Source: Lichenicoccus sp963693035
Lineage (GTDB): Bacteria > Pseudomonadota > Alphaproteobacteria > Acetobacterales > Acetobacteraceae
Length of the DNA: 64,000 nt
Direction of reading: 5' to 3'
Assembly (NCBI GenBank): GCA_963693035.2
Contig: CAXMMQ010000008.1
Location: 417,444-481,443, forward strand
The notes under the pieces: generated by a model
Told to the model about the DNA's origin: nothing
Seen by the model: only the letters and a program-made list of their open reading frames with translations
The model's database searches: none
Made by a program: the position numbers and the translations under genes
Part shown: piece after piece, positions 25,165 through 33,643 of the stretch
Position numbering within the stretch: position 1 is the first letter of the stretch
How the letters are laid out: each line of letters begins with the position of its first letter

Positions 25165-28100
25165 GTGAGTGACATCCAGACCCGCGACGAAGCGCTCAGC
25201 CGCCGGATCCTCGACAGCGCGATCGACTACGCGATCATCAGCTTCGACCTGACCGGCCGGGTCACGAGCTGGAACGACGGCGCGCGGCGCATCCTCGGCT
25301 GGACCGAGGCGGAGATGCTCGGCACCTCGGCGGAGCGCCTGTTCACGCCCGAGGACGTGGCCGCCGACGTGCCGGCCACCGAGATGGGCAACGCGCTGCG
25401 CCACGGCCGCGGCAATGACGAGCGCTGGCACGTCAAGCGGGACGGCGTGCGCTTCTGGGCCTCCGGCGAGATGATGGCGCTGCGCGACGATGACGGTGTC
25501 ATCAACGGCTTCATCAAGATCATGCGCGACCGCACCGAGCAGCGCATGGCAGTCCGCGTGCTGCGCGACAGCCGCGAGCGCATCGAGACCGCGCTCGATA
25601 CCGGCCTGGTCGGCTTCTTCGACTGGGACGTCCCGTCGGGCCTGATGCGCGGTGATGCGTCCTTTGCCGTGTTCCACAGCGTCGATCCGCAGGCGGTCGA
25701 GGACGGGATCCCGATCCTGGAACTCGTCGGGCACCTGCATCCGGACGACCAGGCCAGGGCAACGGCAGCGGTGCGGCAATCCGAGACCGGCACCGACGAC
25801 TATTCCGAGCAGTTCCGGGTGTTGCACGGCAGCGGCGAGACGCGCTGGATCCTGGTGCGCGGCCGGTGCTACGAGCGCGACGGCTATCGGGCGCGGCGCT
25901 ACACCGGCATCGCCATCGACATCACCGCATCGAAGTCGGCCGAGCTGGCGCTGCAGGCGAGCGAGGAGTTCAACCGCCGCATCCTCGCCAGCTCGAGCGA
26001 CTGCATCAAGGTGCTCGACCTCGAGGGCAGGTTGCTCTTCATCAGCGACGGCGGCATGCGCGCGTTGGGAATCGACGAGTTCCATACCGTCGCGGGCTGC
26101 TTCTGGCCGACTTTCTGGAAGCACGAGGGGAACCGCAACGCGGTGGCCGCGGTCGAGACCGCGAAGCGCGGCGGGATCGGCCGCTTCAACGGCTACGCCG
26201 ACACGATGAAGGGGGTCAGCCGCTACTGGAACGTCGTGGTGACCCCCATGCTGGGCACCGACGGCCGCCCCGAGAAGCTGCTGGCGATCTCGCGCGACAT
26301 CACCGAGCAGCGGCAGGCCAGCGAGCGGATCGAGCTGGCGCTGGAGGCTGGCGCGGTCATCGGCACCTTCCTGTGGGACGTGCCCACCGACTTCCTGACC
26401 GGCGACGACCGCTTCGCCCGGACCTTCGGGATCGATCCCGCCGACCTCGCCGGCGGCCTGCCGCTCGGCAGCATCATGGATGCCATCCATCCGGACGACC
26501 ACGCCACGGTCACCGCTCGAATCGACGAGGCGGTGGCACGCGGGTCGCGCTACCGGGCCGAGTACCGGGTCCGGCAGCAGGATGGCACCTGGCTCTGGGT
26601 CGAGGCGAACGGCAACTGCGAACTCGATCCGGACGGCACGCCGCGACGCTTTCCCGGCATCCTGTTCGACATCGACAGCCGCAAGCGCCACGCCTTGCGC
26701 CAGGCCGCCGAGCTTGAACTGGGCGACCGGCTGCGCGACCTGCGCGACACCGCCAGCATGGCCGAGATCCTGGCCGAGATCCTCGGGCGGACCCTCAACG
26801 TCCGCCGGGCGGGCTATGGCCGCGTCGACCACAACCACCGGGAGCTCATCATCGAGCGTGACTGGTGCGCCGATGCGTCGGTCGCCAGCATTGCCGGCAA
26901 GCACCGCTTCAGTGCCTACGGCAGCTTCATCGCCGACCTGTTGCGTGGCGAGATCGTCGCCATCCCGGATGTCGGCCAGGATCCCCGCACACGCAGGCAT
27001 GCCCTGTCGCTGCGGGAGATGCAGATCGAGAGCCTGCTGAACGTGCCGCTGATGGAACGCGGCAAGCTCGTGGCCGTGCTGTTCCTGCACGACACGCTGA
27101 CCCGGAGCTGGTCTCCCGAGGATCTCGCCTTCATCCGCACGATCGCCGACCGGACCTGGGCGGCCGCCGAACGGGCGCGTGCCGAAGCCGACCTGCGCCG
27201 CCTGAACGAGACCCTGGAGGCGGAGGTCGGCGAGCGCACCCGCGAGCGCGACCTGGTCTGGCGGGTCAGTCCGGACCTGTTCGTCGCTTGCGGCCATGAC
27301 GGCTATTTCCGCAGCGTCAATCCGGCGTGGACCGAGGCGCTCGGCTACGAGGCGGCAGACCTGGTCGGCCTGCGGTTCGACACCCTGCTGCACCCCGACG
27401 ACATCGCCTCGACCCGGGGTGCCCGCGAGCGCCTGCGTGGCGGCGAGCCGGTGCGCGACCTCGACATACGGGTGCGCGCGCGGAGCGGCGCCTATCGCTG
27501 GTATAGCTGGACCTGCCTGCCCGACGGCGACGAGTTCTATGCCGCAGGTCGCGACATGACCGCCCGCAAGATCCTCGAGGAGCAGTTGCGGCAGAGCCAG
27601 AAGATGGAAGCGGTCGGGCAGCTCACCGGCGGGCTGGCGCATGACTTCAACAACCTGCTGACCGGCATCGTCGGCAGCCTCGAACTGCTGCAGACCCGCA
27701 TCGACCAGGGCCGCACTGGCGACCTCGGCCGCTATGTCGGCGCCGCGCAGGGCGCCGCCAACCGGGCGGCGGCGCTGACCCACCGGCTGCTGGCGTTTTC
27801 CCGCCGCCAGACGCTGGACCCGAAGCCGGTGGATGCCGACGCCCTGGTCGATGGCATCGAGGAGCTGGTCCGACGCACCGTCGGCCCGGAGATCGACGTC
27901 GTGGTGGTCAAGACGCCTGACCTGTGGTCGACGCTGTGCGACCCGAACCAGCTCGAGAACGCCCTGCTCAACCTGTGCATCAATGCCCGTGACGCGATGC
28001 CGGGCGGTGGCCGGCTGACCATCGAGACCGCCAACCGGCTGGTGGACCCGTATGCCGCGCACATGCGCGACCTTGCCGCCGGGCGCTACGTGGCGCTGAG

Positions 28101-28734
28101 CGTGACCGATACCGGCACCGGTATGGCGCCCGACGTGGTCGAGCGCGCCTTCGACCCGTTCTTCACCACCAAGCCGCTTGGCCAGGGCACCGGCCTGGGC
28201 CTGTCGATGATCTACGGCTTCGTGAAGCAGTCGGGCGGCCAGATCCGCATCCACAGCACGGTGGGCGTCGGCACCGGAGTGACACTCTACCTTCCCTGCC
28301 ACGAAGGTGCCGCGGATGCGGCAGCGACAGCGGTGGCCCTGGCCGAGGCGCCACGCGCCGGCGACGGCGAGACCGTGCTGGTGGTGGATGACGAGCCCAC
28401 CGTGCGCATGCTGGTGGTCGAGGTGCTCTCGGAGCTCGGCTACCACGCGGTCGAGGCGTCCGACGGACCAGCCGGCCTGCGCATCCTGCAATCGGGCCGC
28501 CGCATCGACCTGCTGGTCACCGATGTCGGGCTGCCGGGAGGCATGAACGGCCGCCAGCTCGCCGACGCCGCCCGGGTCGGCTCGCCGGCGCTCAAGGTGC
28601 TGTTCATCACCGGCTATGCGGAGAACGCCGTGGTCGGCAACGGCATGCTCGAGCCCGGCATGCAGATCATGAGCAAGCCGTTCACCATGGAGAGCCTGGC
28701 AACGAGGATACGCGAGATCCTGACAAAGGCCTGA
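25165..28734 (+). CDS. Multi-PAS/GAF hybrid sensor histidine kinase
   Basis: A soluble hybrid kinase of 1189 residues without a membrane helix. Four PAS domains occupy about residues 10-130, 135-255, 260-385 and 395-510. A GAF domain follows (about 515-665), with AAERARAEADLRRLNETLEA as linker, then a fifth PAS (690-800). HisKA has MEAVGQLTGGLAHDFNNLLT. HATPase_c has LENALLNLCINARDAMPGGG and FFTTKPLGQGTGLGLSMIYG. REC (about 1065-1185) has VLVVDDEPTVRML, Asp in LLVTDVGLPGG and Lys in MSKPFTMES. Input is likely intracellular (redox, light or small molecule), but no cofactor-binding residues could be assigned. The long minus-strand frame opposite it is a codon-bias shadow. Confidence 0.93.
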   Translation: MSDIQTRDEALSRRILDSAIDYAIISFDLTGRVTSWNDGARRILGWTEAEMLGTSAERLFTPEDVAADVPATEMGNALRHGRGNDERWHVKRDGVRFWASGEMMALRDDDGVINGFIKIMRDRTEQRMAVRVLRDSRERIETALDTGLVGFFDWDVPSGLMRGDASFAVFHSVDPQAVEDGIPILELVGHLHPDDQARATAAVRQSETGTDDYSEQFRVLHGSGETRWILVRGRCYERDGYRARRYTGIAIDITASKSAELALQASEEFNRRILASSSDCIKVLDLEGRLLFISDGGMRALGIDEFHTVAGCFWPTFWKHEGNRNAVAAVETAKRGGIGRFNGYADTMKGVSRYWNVVVTPMLGTDGRPEKLLAISRDITEQRQASERIELALEAGAVIGTFLWDVPTDFLTGDDRFARTFGIDPADLAGGLPLGSIMDAIHPDDHATVTARIDEAVARGSRYRAEYRVRQQDGTWLWVEANGNCELDPDGTPRRFPGILFDIDSRKRHALRQAAELELGDRLRDLRDTASMAEILAEILGRTLNVRRAGYGRVDHNHRELIIERDWCADASVASIAGKHRFSAYGSFIADLLRGEIVAIPDVGQDPRTRRHALSLREMQIESLLNVPLMERGKLVAVLFLHDTLTRSWSPEDLAFIRTIADRTWAAAERARAEADLRRLNETLEAEVGERTRERDLVWRVSPDLFVACGHDGYFRSVNPAWTEALGYEAADLVGLRFDTLLHPDDIASTRGARERLRGGEPVRDLDIRVRARSGAYRWYSWTCLPDGDEFYAAGRDMTARKILEEQLRQSQKMEAVGQLTGGLAHDFNNLLTGIVGSLELLQTRIDQGRTGDLGRYVGAAQGAANRAAALTHRLLAFSRRQTLDPKPVDADALVDGIEELVRRTVGPEIDVVVVKTPDLWSTLCDPNQLENALLNLCINARDAMPGGGRLTIETANRLVDPYAAHMRDLAAGRYVALSVTDTGTGMAPDVVERAFDPFFTTKPLGQGTGLGLSMIYGFVKQSGGQIRIHSTVGVGTGVTLYLPCHEGAADAAATAVALAEAPRAGDGETVLVVDDEPTVRMLVVEVLSELGYHAVEASDGPAGLRILQSGRRIDLLVTDVGLPGGMNGRQLADAARVGSPALKVLFITGYAENAVVGNGMLEPGMQIMSKPFTMESLATRIREILTKA

Positions 28735-28803
28735 CCGCTGACGCCCCCTGGTCGTGCCTGCACCCGGCTCCCAGATGTAGCGCTGAACAGCAGGAGCAGG
28801 ACG

Positions 28804-30234
28804 ATGACGGAAGTGCTGCGTGATCATCGCGATGCATCGCTTGGCAGGTTTTCGGACAGCGCGAGCGGCGCGGTCTCGTGCAATCCCGCCACCGGCGAGG
28901 TGTTCGCGCGCTACCCGCACGACGATGCGGCCGCGATCGAGCGCCGTGTCGCCGAGGCCGAGGCCGGCTACCGAACCTGGCGCGAGGCCCCGGTTGGCGA
29001 GCGCGCCGCCGTGCTCGCGCGGCTGGCGCAGGGCCTGGAGGACGAGGTCGAGGCGCTGGCGGCGCTGATCACCGCTGAGATGGGCAAGACCCTGGCCGAG
29101 GCGCGCGCCGAGGTCCACAAGTGCGCCAACACCGCCCGCTGGTTCTCCGAGCACGGACCGGCGCTGATCGCAGACGAACCCGCACCGGTCGAGGGTGAGG
29201 ACGTCCATGTCTCGTATCTGCCGATCGGCACCGTGCTCGGCATCATGCCGTGGAACTTCCCGCTCTGGCAGGCGATTCGGGCTGCCGTGCCGATCGTGCT
29301 CGGCGGCAACGCCTTCCTGCTCAAGCATGCACCGAACGTGATGGGCTCCGCCTACGCGCTGGAGGCCGTCTGGCTGAAGGCCGGGGCACCGGCGGGCGTG
29401 TTCGGGGTGCTCAATGTCGAGAACGAACCGATCGCGGCGCTGATCGAGGATCCGCGCATCGCTGCCGTCACCCTCACTGGCAGCCCGCGCGCCGGCAGCG
29501 CGGTGGCAGCCCTGGCCGGCCGGGCGCTGAAGAAGTCGGTGCTGGAACTGGGCGGCTCCGACCCCTTCATCGTGCTGGCCGATGCCGACATCGAGCGCGC
29601 GGTGGCGGCCGCGATCGGCGGCCGGTTCGCCAATTGCGGCCAGGTCTGCCTCGCCGCCAAGCGTTTCATCCTGGAGCAGCCGATCGCCGAGGAGTTCACG
29701 CGAAGGTTCGTGGAGACGGCGCGCGGCATCGTGGTCGGGGACCCGACCGACGAGGCGACCACCATCGGCCCGATCGCGCGCGAGGACCTGCGCGACGGGC
29801 TCGACCGGCAGGTGCAAAAGGCGATCGCGCAGGGTGCGAGCGTGCTGCTCGGCGGCCACAGGCGGCCGGGACCAGGCTGGTTCTACGAGCCGACCATCCT
29901 TGCCGACCTCGGACCCGGCAACACCGTGTTCGACGAGGAGACCTTCGGCCCGGTGGCAGCACTCATCGTGGCCCGGAACGCCGAGCATGCGCTCTCGCTC
30001 GCGAACAACTCCGAGTACGGGCTGAGCTCGAGTCTCTGGACCCGCGACATCGACCGGGCAAAGCGCCTGGCCCGGCGCATCGAGGCCGGCGGCGTGTTCA
30101 TCAACGGCTTCACGGCGTCCGATCCGCGCACCCCGGTGGGCGGCGTCAAGCGCAGCGGCTACGGACGCGAGCTGTCGCATTTCGGCATACGCGAGTTCGT
30201 CAACGCGCAGGTGGTCTGGACCAGGGCGGCCTGA
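28804..30234 (+). CDS. NAD(P)-dependent succinate-semialdehyde-type dehydrogenase
   Basis: An aldehyde dehydrogenase superfamily enzyme of 476 residues. GIMPWNFPLWQAIRAAVPIV is the conserved cofactor-side motif, LTGSPRAGSAVA the Rossmann turn, VLELGGSDPFIVLADAD contains the general-base Glu, and NCGQVCLAAKRFIL the catalytic Cys. NPATGEVFARYP near the N-terminus and PFGGVK-like PVGGVKRSGYGRELSHFGIR at the end match succinate-semialdehyde dehydrogenases of the short GabD/Sad group. It oxidises a semialdehyde, probably succinate semialdehyde, to the acid. Flanking genes give no further pathway context. Convergent with the MFS gene that ends at 30242. Confidence 0.88.
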   Translation: MTEVLRDHRDASLGRFSDSASGAVSCNPATGEVFARYPHDDAAAIERRVAEAEAGYRTWREAPVGERAAVLARLAQGLEDEVEALAALITAEMGKTLAEARAEVHKCANTARWFSEHGPALIADEPAPVEGEDVHVSYLPIGTVLGIMPWNFPLWQAIRAAVPIVLGGNAFLLKHAPNVMGSAYALEAVWLKAGAPAGVFGVLNVENEPIAALIEDPRIAAVTLTGSPRAGSAVAALAGRALKKSVLELGGSDPFIVLADADIERAVAAAIGGRFANCGQVCLAAKRFILEQPIAEEFTRRFVETARGIVVGDPTDEATTIGPIAREDLRDGLDRQVQKAIAQGASVLLGGHRRPGPGWFYEPTILADLGPGNTVFDEETFGPVAALIVARNAEHALSLANNSEYGLSSSLWTRDIDRAKRLARRIEAGGVFINGFTASDPRTPVGGVKRSGYGRELSHFGIREFVNAQVVWTRAA

Positions 30235-30241
30235 ACGCCGG

Positions 30242-31441
30242 CTACAGGGTCCCGGCGGCCCGCTCACGGCCGGACCGCACGGCCACCGAAACCATGCAGG
30301 CGGCGTAGCCGAGGGCGCCGACGAACCAAACCGCACCCGGCAGGTCTGCCCGTGTCGCGCCGAACCCCAGCGTCGCCAGGATCGGCCCGATCACGCCCGA
30401 GAGGCTGTTGAGGCTGGCAAGGCTGCCCTGCAATTCGCCCTGCCGGTCCTCGCCCACCTCGCGTGACATCGCGCTCTGCAGGGCCGGCAAGCCGACATTG
30501 CCGGCGCCGAACAACGGCGTGATGGCGAACGGCATCCAGCCATGGCGGGCGATGCCCATCAGCGCGCAGGCGAGGGCATCCAGGCCGACCCCGGCCAGCA
30601 GGGTACGCCGCTCGCCGAGCGACCGGTTCATCGGGCCCGGGAGCAGCATCTGCGCCAGCGCGAACAACAGCCCGAACCAGGCGAACGACCAGCCGACCAC
30701 CGCGGGCCCCCAGCCGTAGCGGGCCTGCCCGTACAGTACCCAGAGCGAGCCCGGGATCTGGCCGAGCAGGCACAGCACCGCGTAGAGCGCCACCAAGGGC
30801 GCCAGCTTCGGCGCCGTGCCGATCCAGCGCAGCGAGGCGAAGACATTGAACTGCGCCAGGCTGACCGCAGGCCGGACGTCTGCGGACGGGCGTCGCGGCT
30901 CCGGCAGCAGGAAGACGGCGAGCAGGAGGTTGAGGCCGTTGAACCCCGCCGCCAGCAGGAAGGGCAGCACCGGCGACATCTGGCCGAACGTCCCTCCCAG
31001 TGCCGGCCCGGCGATGAAGCCCATTCCGAGGGCGGCGTTCATCGTGCCGTAGCGGGCGGCGCGTTCATCCGCAGGCGTCAGGTCGGCGATGATCGCCGAG
31101 ACGACCGCGAGGTTGGCCGCCGTCATGCCGCCGATCAGGCGGGCGGTGAACAGCAGCCAGAGCGACGGCGCAAAGCCGGTCAGCAGGTAGTCCACGGTAC
31201 CGCCGGCGAGCGACAGCAGCAGGATCGGGCGCCGCCCGTATCGGTCGCTGAGCGCGCCCAGGACCGGTGCGAACAGGAACTGCATGGCGGCGAACGCGGC
31301 TACCAGCAGGCCGTACTCCAGCACCACCGGGCCGCCATCCGCCAGCCTCCGGAGCAGCGTGGGCAGGATCGGGATGATCAGGCCGACACTGGTCGCGTCG
31401 ATGAAGGCCGCCATGTACAGGACGGCGAGGGCACGGGTCAT
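30242..31441 (-). CDS. MFS transporter, TetA(class A/C)-like
   Basis: About 399 residues with twelve predicted membrane helices. MTRALAVLYMAAFIDATSVG, IIPILPTLLRRLADGG, the loop motif GALSDRYGRRPILLLSLAGG (MFS motif A) and GFIAGPALGGTFG (motif C, found in antiporters) are characteristic of TetA-type drug:H+ antiporters. ATG 31441 starts the first helix; an upstream ATG adds a non-conserved tail. It probably exports a small hydrophobic compound. No TetR regulator lies beside it, so tetracycline specificity should not be assumed. Confidence 0.82.
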   Translation of the reverse strand: MTRALAVLYMAAFIDATSVGLIIPILPTLLRRLADGGPVVLEYGLLVAAFAAMQFLFAPVLGALSDRYGRRPILLLSLAGGTVDYLLTGFAPSLWLLFTARLIGGMTAANLAVVSAIIADLTPADERAARYGTMNAALGMGFIAGPALGGTFGQMSPVLPFLLAAGFNGLNLLLAVFLLPEPRRPSADVRPAVSLAQFNVFASLRWIGTAPKLAPLVALYAVLCLLGQIPGSLWVLYGQARYGWGPAVVGWSFAWFGLLFALAQMLLPGPMNRSLGERRTLLAGVGLDALACALMGIARHGWMPFAITPLFGAGNVGLPALQSAMSREVGEDRQGELQGSLASLNSLSGVIGPILATLGFGATRADLPGAVWFVGALGYAACMVSVAVRSGRERAAGTL

Positions 31442-31532
31442 GCAGGCTCCGTCAGGTGTCCGCCAGGGCGACACCATTCGCCGGCGCAGGTGTTATGGAC
31501 CAATAGGCAGCAACTCACTCCGGAGTCGGCAG

Positions 31533-32384
31533 ATGGCGATCACCCGTCAGGTCATAACGGCACTCGATCAGCGCGGGGTCGACCTGCTCGGCACCAAGAA
31601 TGTCGCCCTCAAGCTGACCGACGACCAGAACATCGTCTCCGGCTCGCTGCTGACCGTGGAGAGCAACCATTTCTGCGTGCTCAAGAGCCGTGGCGCGATC
31701 CTGCAGGTGTACGAGACCGGGCAGTATCCGCTGACCACGCCGGACAAGCCGCTGTTCGGTTCGATCAGCCAGGGCTTCTTCGGCGGTTCCTCGCCCTGGG
31801 TGTACGAGGTCATCTATATCAACCGCTCCAAGCTGCTGGTGCGCAGCGGCGGCACGGCGACGACCTCGGAGATGGCCGAGGTGTCCTGGCAGGCGGACTA
31901 CTACATCCATATCGACACCAAGCAGGAGGCGCTGGATCTGATCCAGCACCTGCCCTTCAACGGCTCGGTGATCAACACCGACGAGATCTCCGCCTATGCC
32001 GGCCCGGCGATCGAGCAGGCGATCAACCAGGTCATCCAGGTCACGCCGCTGGAGAACATCAACGAGCGCATCGGCGAGCTGCGCGAGAGCGTGAAGGGCC
32101 ACCTCGCCGACTTCCTGCGCGTCTACGGCATCATGCTGAACGACCTGAAGATCCTGGTGCTGCCGAAGGACGAACGGATGCGCCAGCTGATCTCGCTGAA
32201 GGCCTTCGGCCTCACGCCGATCGAGGCGGTGCGGTATTACTTGGCGATGTCGATGGCCGAGGCCCGGCTCGTCTCGGCGCCGAATGCGGCCGTCGGCGCG
32301 CCGTTCAACATCGGCACCCAGGCGCTCGGCACCTTCCCGCTCGGCGATCCATCGGGGCTGGGCAGCCAGCCGGCAAAGCCCTGA
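31533..32384 (+). CDS. SPFH/Band 7 domain protein
   Basis: A 283-residue protein with a stomatin-like core: VALKLTDDQNIVSGSLLTVE, CVLKSRGAILQVYETGQYPL, VYEVIYINRSKLLVRSGGTA, and AIEQAINQVIQVTPLENINE. LRVYGIMLNDLKILVLPKDE corresponds to the SPFH end. It has no N-terminal membrane helix, unlike flotillins, and the tail is Gly/Pro-rich. Such soluble SPFH proteins form oligomeric scaffolds in other systems. Its stop overlaps the start of the following gene (TGATG), so the two are translated together. Confidence 0.8.
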   Translation: MAITRQVITALDQRGVDLLGTKNVALKLTDDQNIVSGSLLTVESNHFCVLKSRGAILQVYETGQYPLTTPDKPLFGSISQGFFGGSSPWVYEVIYINRSKLLVRSGGTATTSEMAEVSWQADYYIHIDTKQEALDLIQHLPFNGSVINTDEISAYAGPAIEQAINQVIQVTPLENINERIGELRESVKGHLADFLRVYGIMLNDLKILVLPKDERMRQLISLKAFGLTPIEAVRYYLAMSMAEARLVSAPNAAVGAPFNIGTQALGTFPLGDPSGLGSQPAKP

Positions 32385-32920
32385 TGCCGGACGGCGAACC
32401 CGACGAGGCCGAGCAGGTCGGCGTCGATACGTTCTTCGCGTGGGGCCACAACTTCTATGGCAGCGAGGACAGGGTGTGCGCCGACAGCCTCGCCGTCAGG
32501 AGCCGGGTAGCCGAGTTGCTCGGTTCTGCACGCCAGTGCGTCATCGAGGTCGAGGCGGCCTACCGGCGGGAGTTCCTGCCGCCGCTGTCACGCGAGCGGC
32601 CACGACCCGATCCCGATGCCGTGCGCCGCGCGTCGGCCCTGGAAGCTCTGGCCGGGCAGCTTGCAACACTGCAAGGCCAGGTGGCGGTACTGCCTTTGCC
32701 CGGCGATGCGACCGGCATGCACCGTCGCCACGCCCCGACCGGCATCATGGAGGGCCTCGCCGATGCCGACCGCCGGCTGACCGGACAGGCCGAGTTGCTG
32801 CGGCGGGCAATCGCGACCGCCGGCACCGATCAACTCGCCGATCGCCCAGGCCCGGTCGGAGAGCGCGTCGCCCGGCTGAAGGAGGCGATCGACACACGGC
32901 GCGGGCTGATCATGGCCTGA
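32384..32920 (+). CDS. Partner of the SPFH protein, unknown function
   Basis: A 178-residue acidic helical protein beginning MPDGEPDEAEQVGVDTFFAW, with RSRVAELLGSARQCVIEVEA, ASALEALAGQLATLQGQVAV and LADADRRLTGQAELLRRAIA as helical segments likely to form a coiled coil. No catalytic motif or membrane segment. Translational coupling to the SPFH gene (TGATG at 32382-32386) suggests a complex. Its 3' end overlaps the former stop codon of the disrupted GFA gene on the other strand. Confidence 0.65.
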   Translation: MPDGEPDEAEQVGVDTFFAWGHNFYGSEDRVCADSLAVRSRVAELLGSARQCVIEVEAAYRREFLPPLSRERPRPDPDAVRRASALEALAGQLATLQGQVAVLPLPGDATGMHRRHAPTGIMEGLADADRRLTGQAELLRRAIATAGTDQLADRPGPVGERVARLKEAIDTRRGLIMA

Positions 32921-33145
32921 TGCCGCCGGCCGCGAACGCCTTCAGCCGCGCCGGATCCTCGAATGCGGTCTCGAAGCTGAACTGCACCGGCATCAGGGCT
33001 CAGGATAGGCGCTGCGCGTGTAGATCTGCGCGATCGGCCGGAACCAGCGATGCTCGTCCAGCGTGCTCGGCCGGACGATGACCTGGCCTGGCCTGTGGCG
33101 CTGTCTGGCTCGGTATGGGTCCAGCCGGTGCAGAACGGACAGCTA
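32910..33145 (-). pseudogene. C-terminal half of a split GFA-family gene
   Basis: The minus strand encodes CPFCTGWTHTEPDSATGQ, then after a frame change VRPSTLDEHRWFRPIAQIYT followed by RSAY, then after another MPVQFSFETAFEDPARLKAF before the original stop at 32910-32912. These are consecutive pieces of the C-terminal half of a GFA (glutathione-dependent formaldehyde-activating-like) protein, including its second zinc Cys pair. A short duplication near GGCCAGGCCAGG accounts for one frame change. The N-terminal half lies at 36690-36876 in the same orientation. Confidence 0.75.
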
Positions 33146-33216
33146 TAAATTCAGCTCTCCTTGCCGCTGCTGCCGACCATGGTCCAGCGGTGCGGCGCGC
33201 CGCTGGTCCTGGAGTT

Positions 33217-33254
33217 GGGGGTCCGGCAGAAATGGAACCGGAACCGCATTTAAG
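33217..33254. repeat. 38-bp terminal repeat of a Tn3-family element
   Basis: The 38 bases begin GGGGGTCCGGCAGAAATGG and end CATTTAAG, the length and G-rich start/TAAG end expected of Tn3-family termini. It matches the second copy at 35571-35608 at 26 of 38 positions in the same orientation, and each lies directly after a tnpA 3' end. Confidence 0.7.
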
Positions 33255-33255
33255 C

Positions 33256-33455
33256 TCTGGCGGTCCGCGATCGTGTGATCGCGGAGCGGCCTGAGCCCGC
33301 CGCAGGCGATCTCGTCGGGCAGGATGAATGCGTAGCGGCCGAGCCTGTTGACGTGGTCGAAGCCAAGCGGCGACAGGCGGGCCACATCCTGCGCCCGCAC
33401 GTCAAAGCCCTCGGCACGGAGATGCTTCAGGGCGGCATCCATGTAGATCGTGTCA
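33256..33455 (-). pseudogene. Tn3-family transposase 3' fragment (first copy)
   Basis: The minus strand reads TIYMDAALKHLRAEGFDVRA, QDVARLSPLGFDHVNRLGRY and AFILPDEIACGGLRPLRD, the C-terminal end of Tn3-type TnpA. Homology starts abruptly at about 33455, so only some 65 residues remain. It lies between the terminal repeat and the chemoreceptor gene. Confidence 0.8.
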
Positions 33456-33643
33456 TGGCTGAACATCGACGCCGTCCGCTAGTCACGACCACGCATCCCA
33501 AACCCTCGATCCGCCAGAAAAGCGAAAGTTCTTCAGCAGCCTGCCAGTGCATGATCCGATGGAACATGCTCCGCTTGTCGTTTGATGGAGCAGCTCTGCC
33601 GACACTCGGCATCGCGTAGCGATCCAGTTGATCGGATGCTGCT

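Noticed and set aside
25078..30336. Minus-strand open frame of about 1750 codons
   Set aside because: It spans three unrelated well-supported plus-strand units and has no recognisable fold, so it is a codon-bias shadow despite its length.
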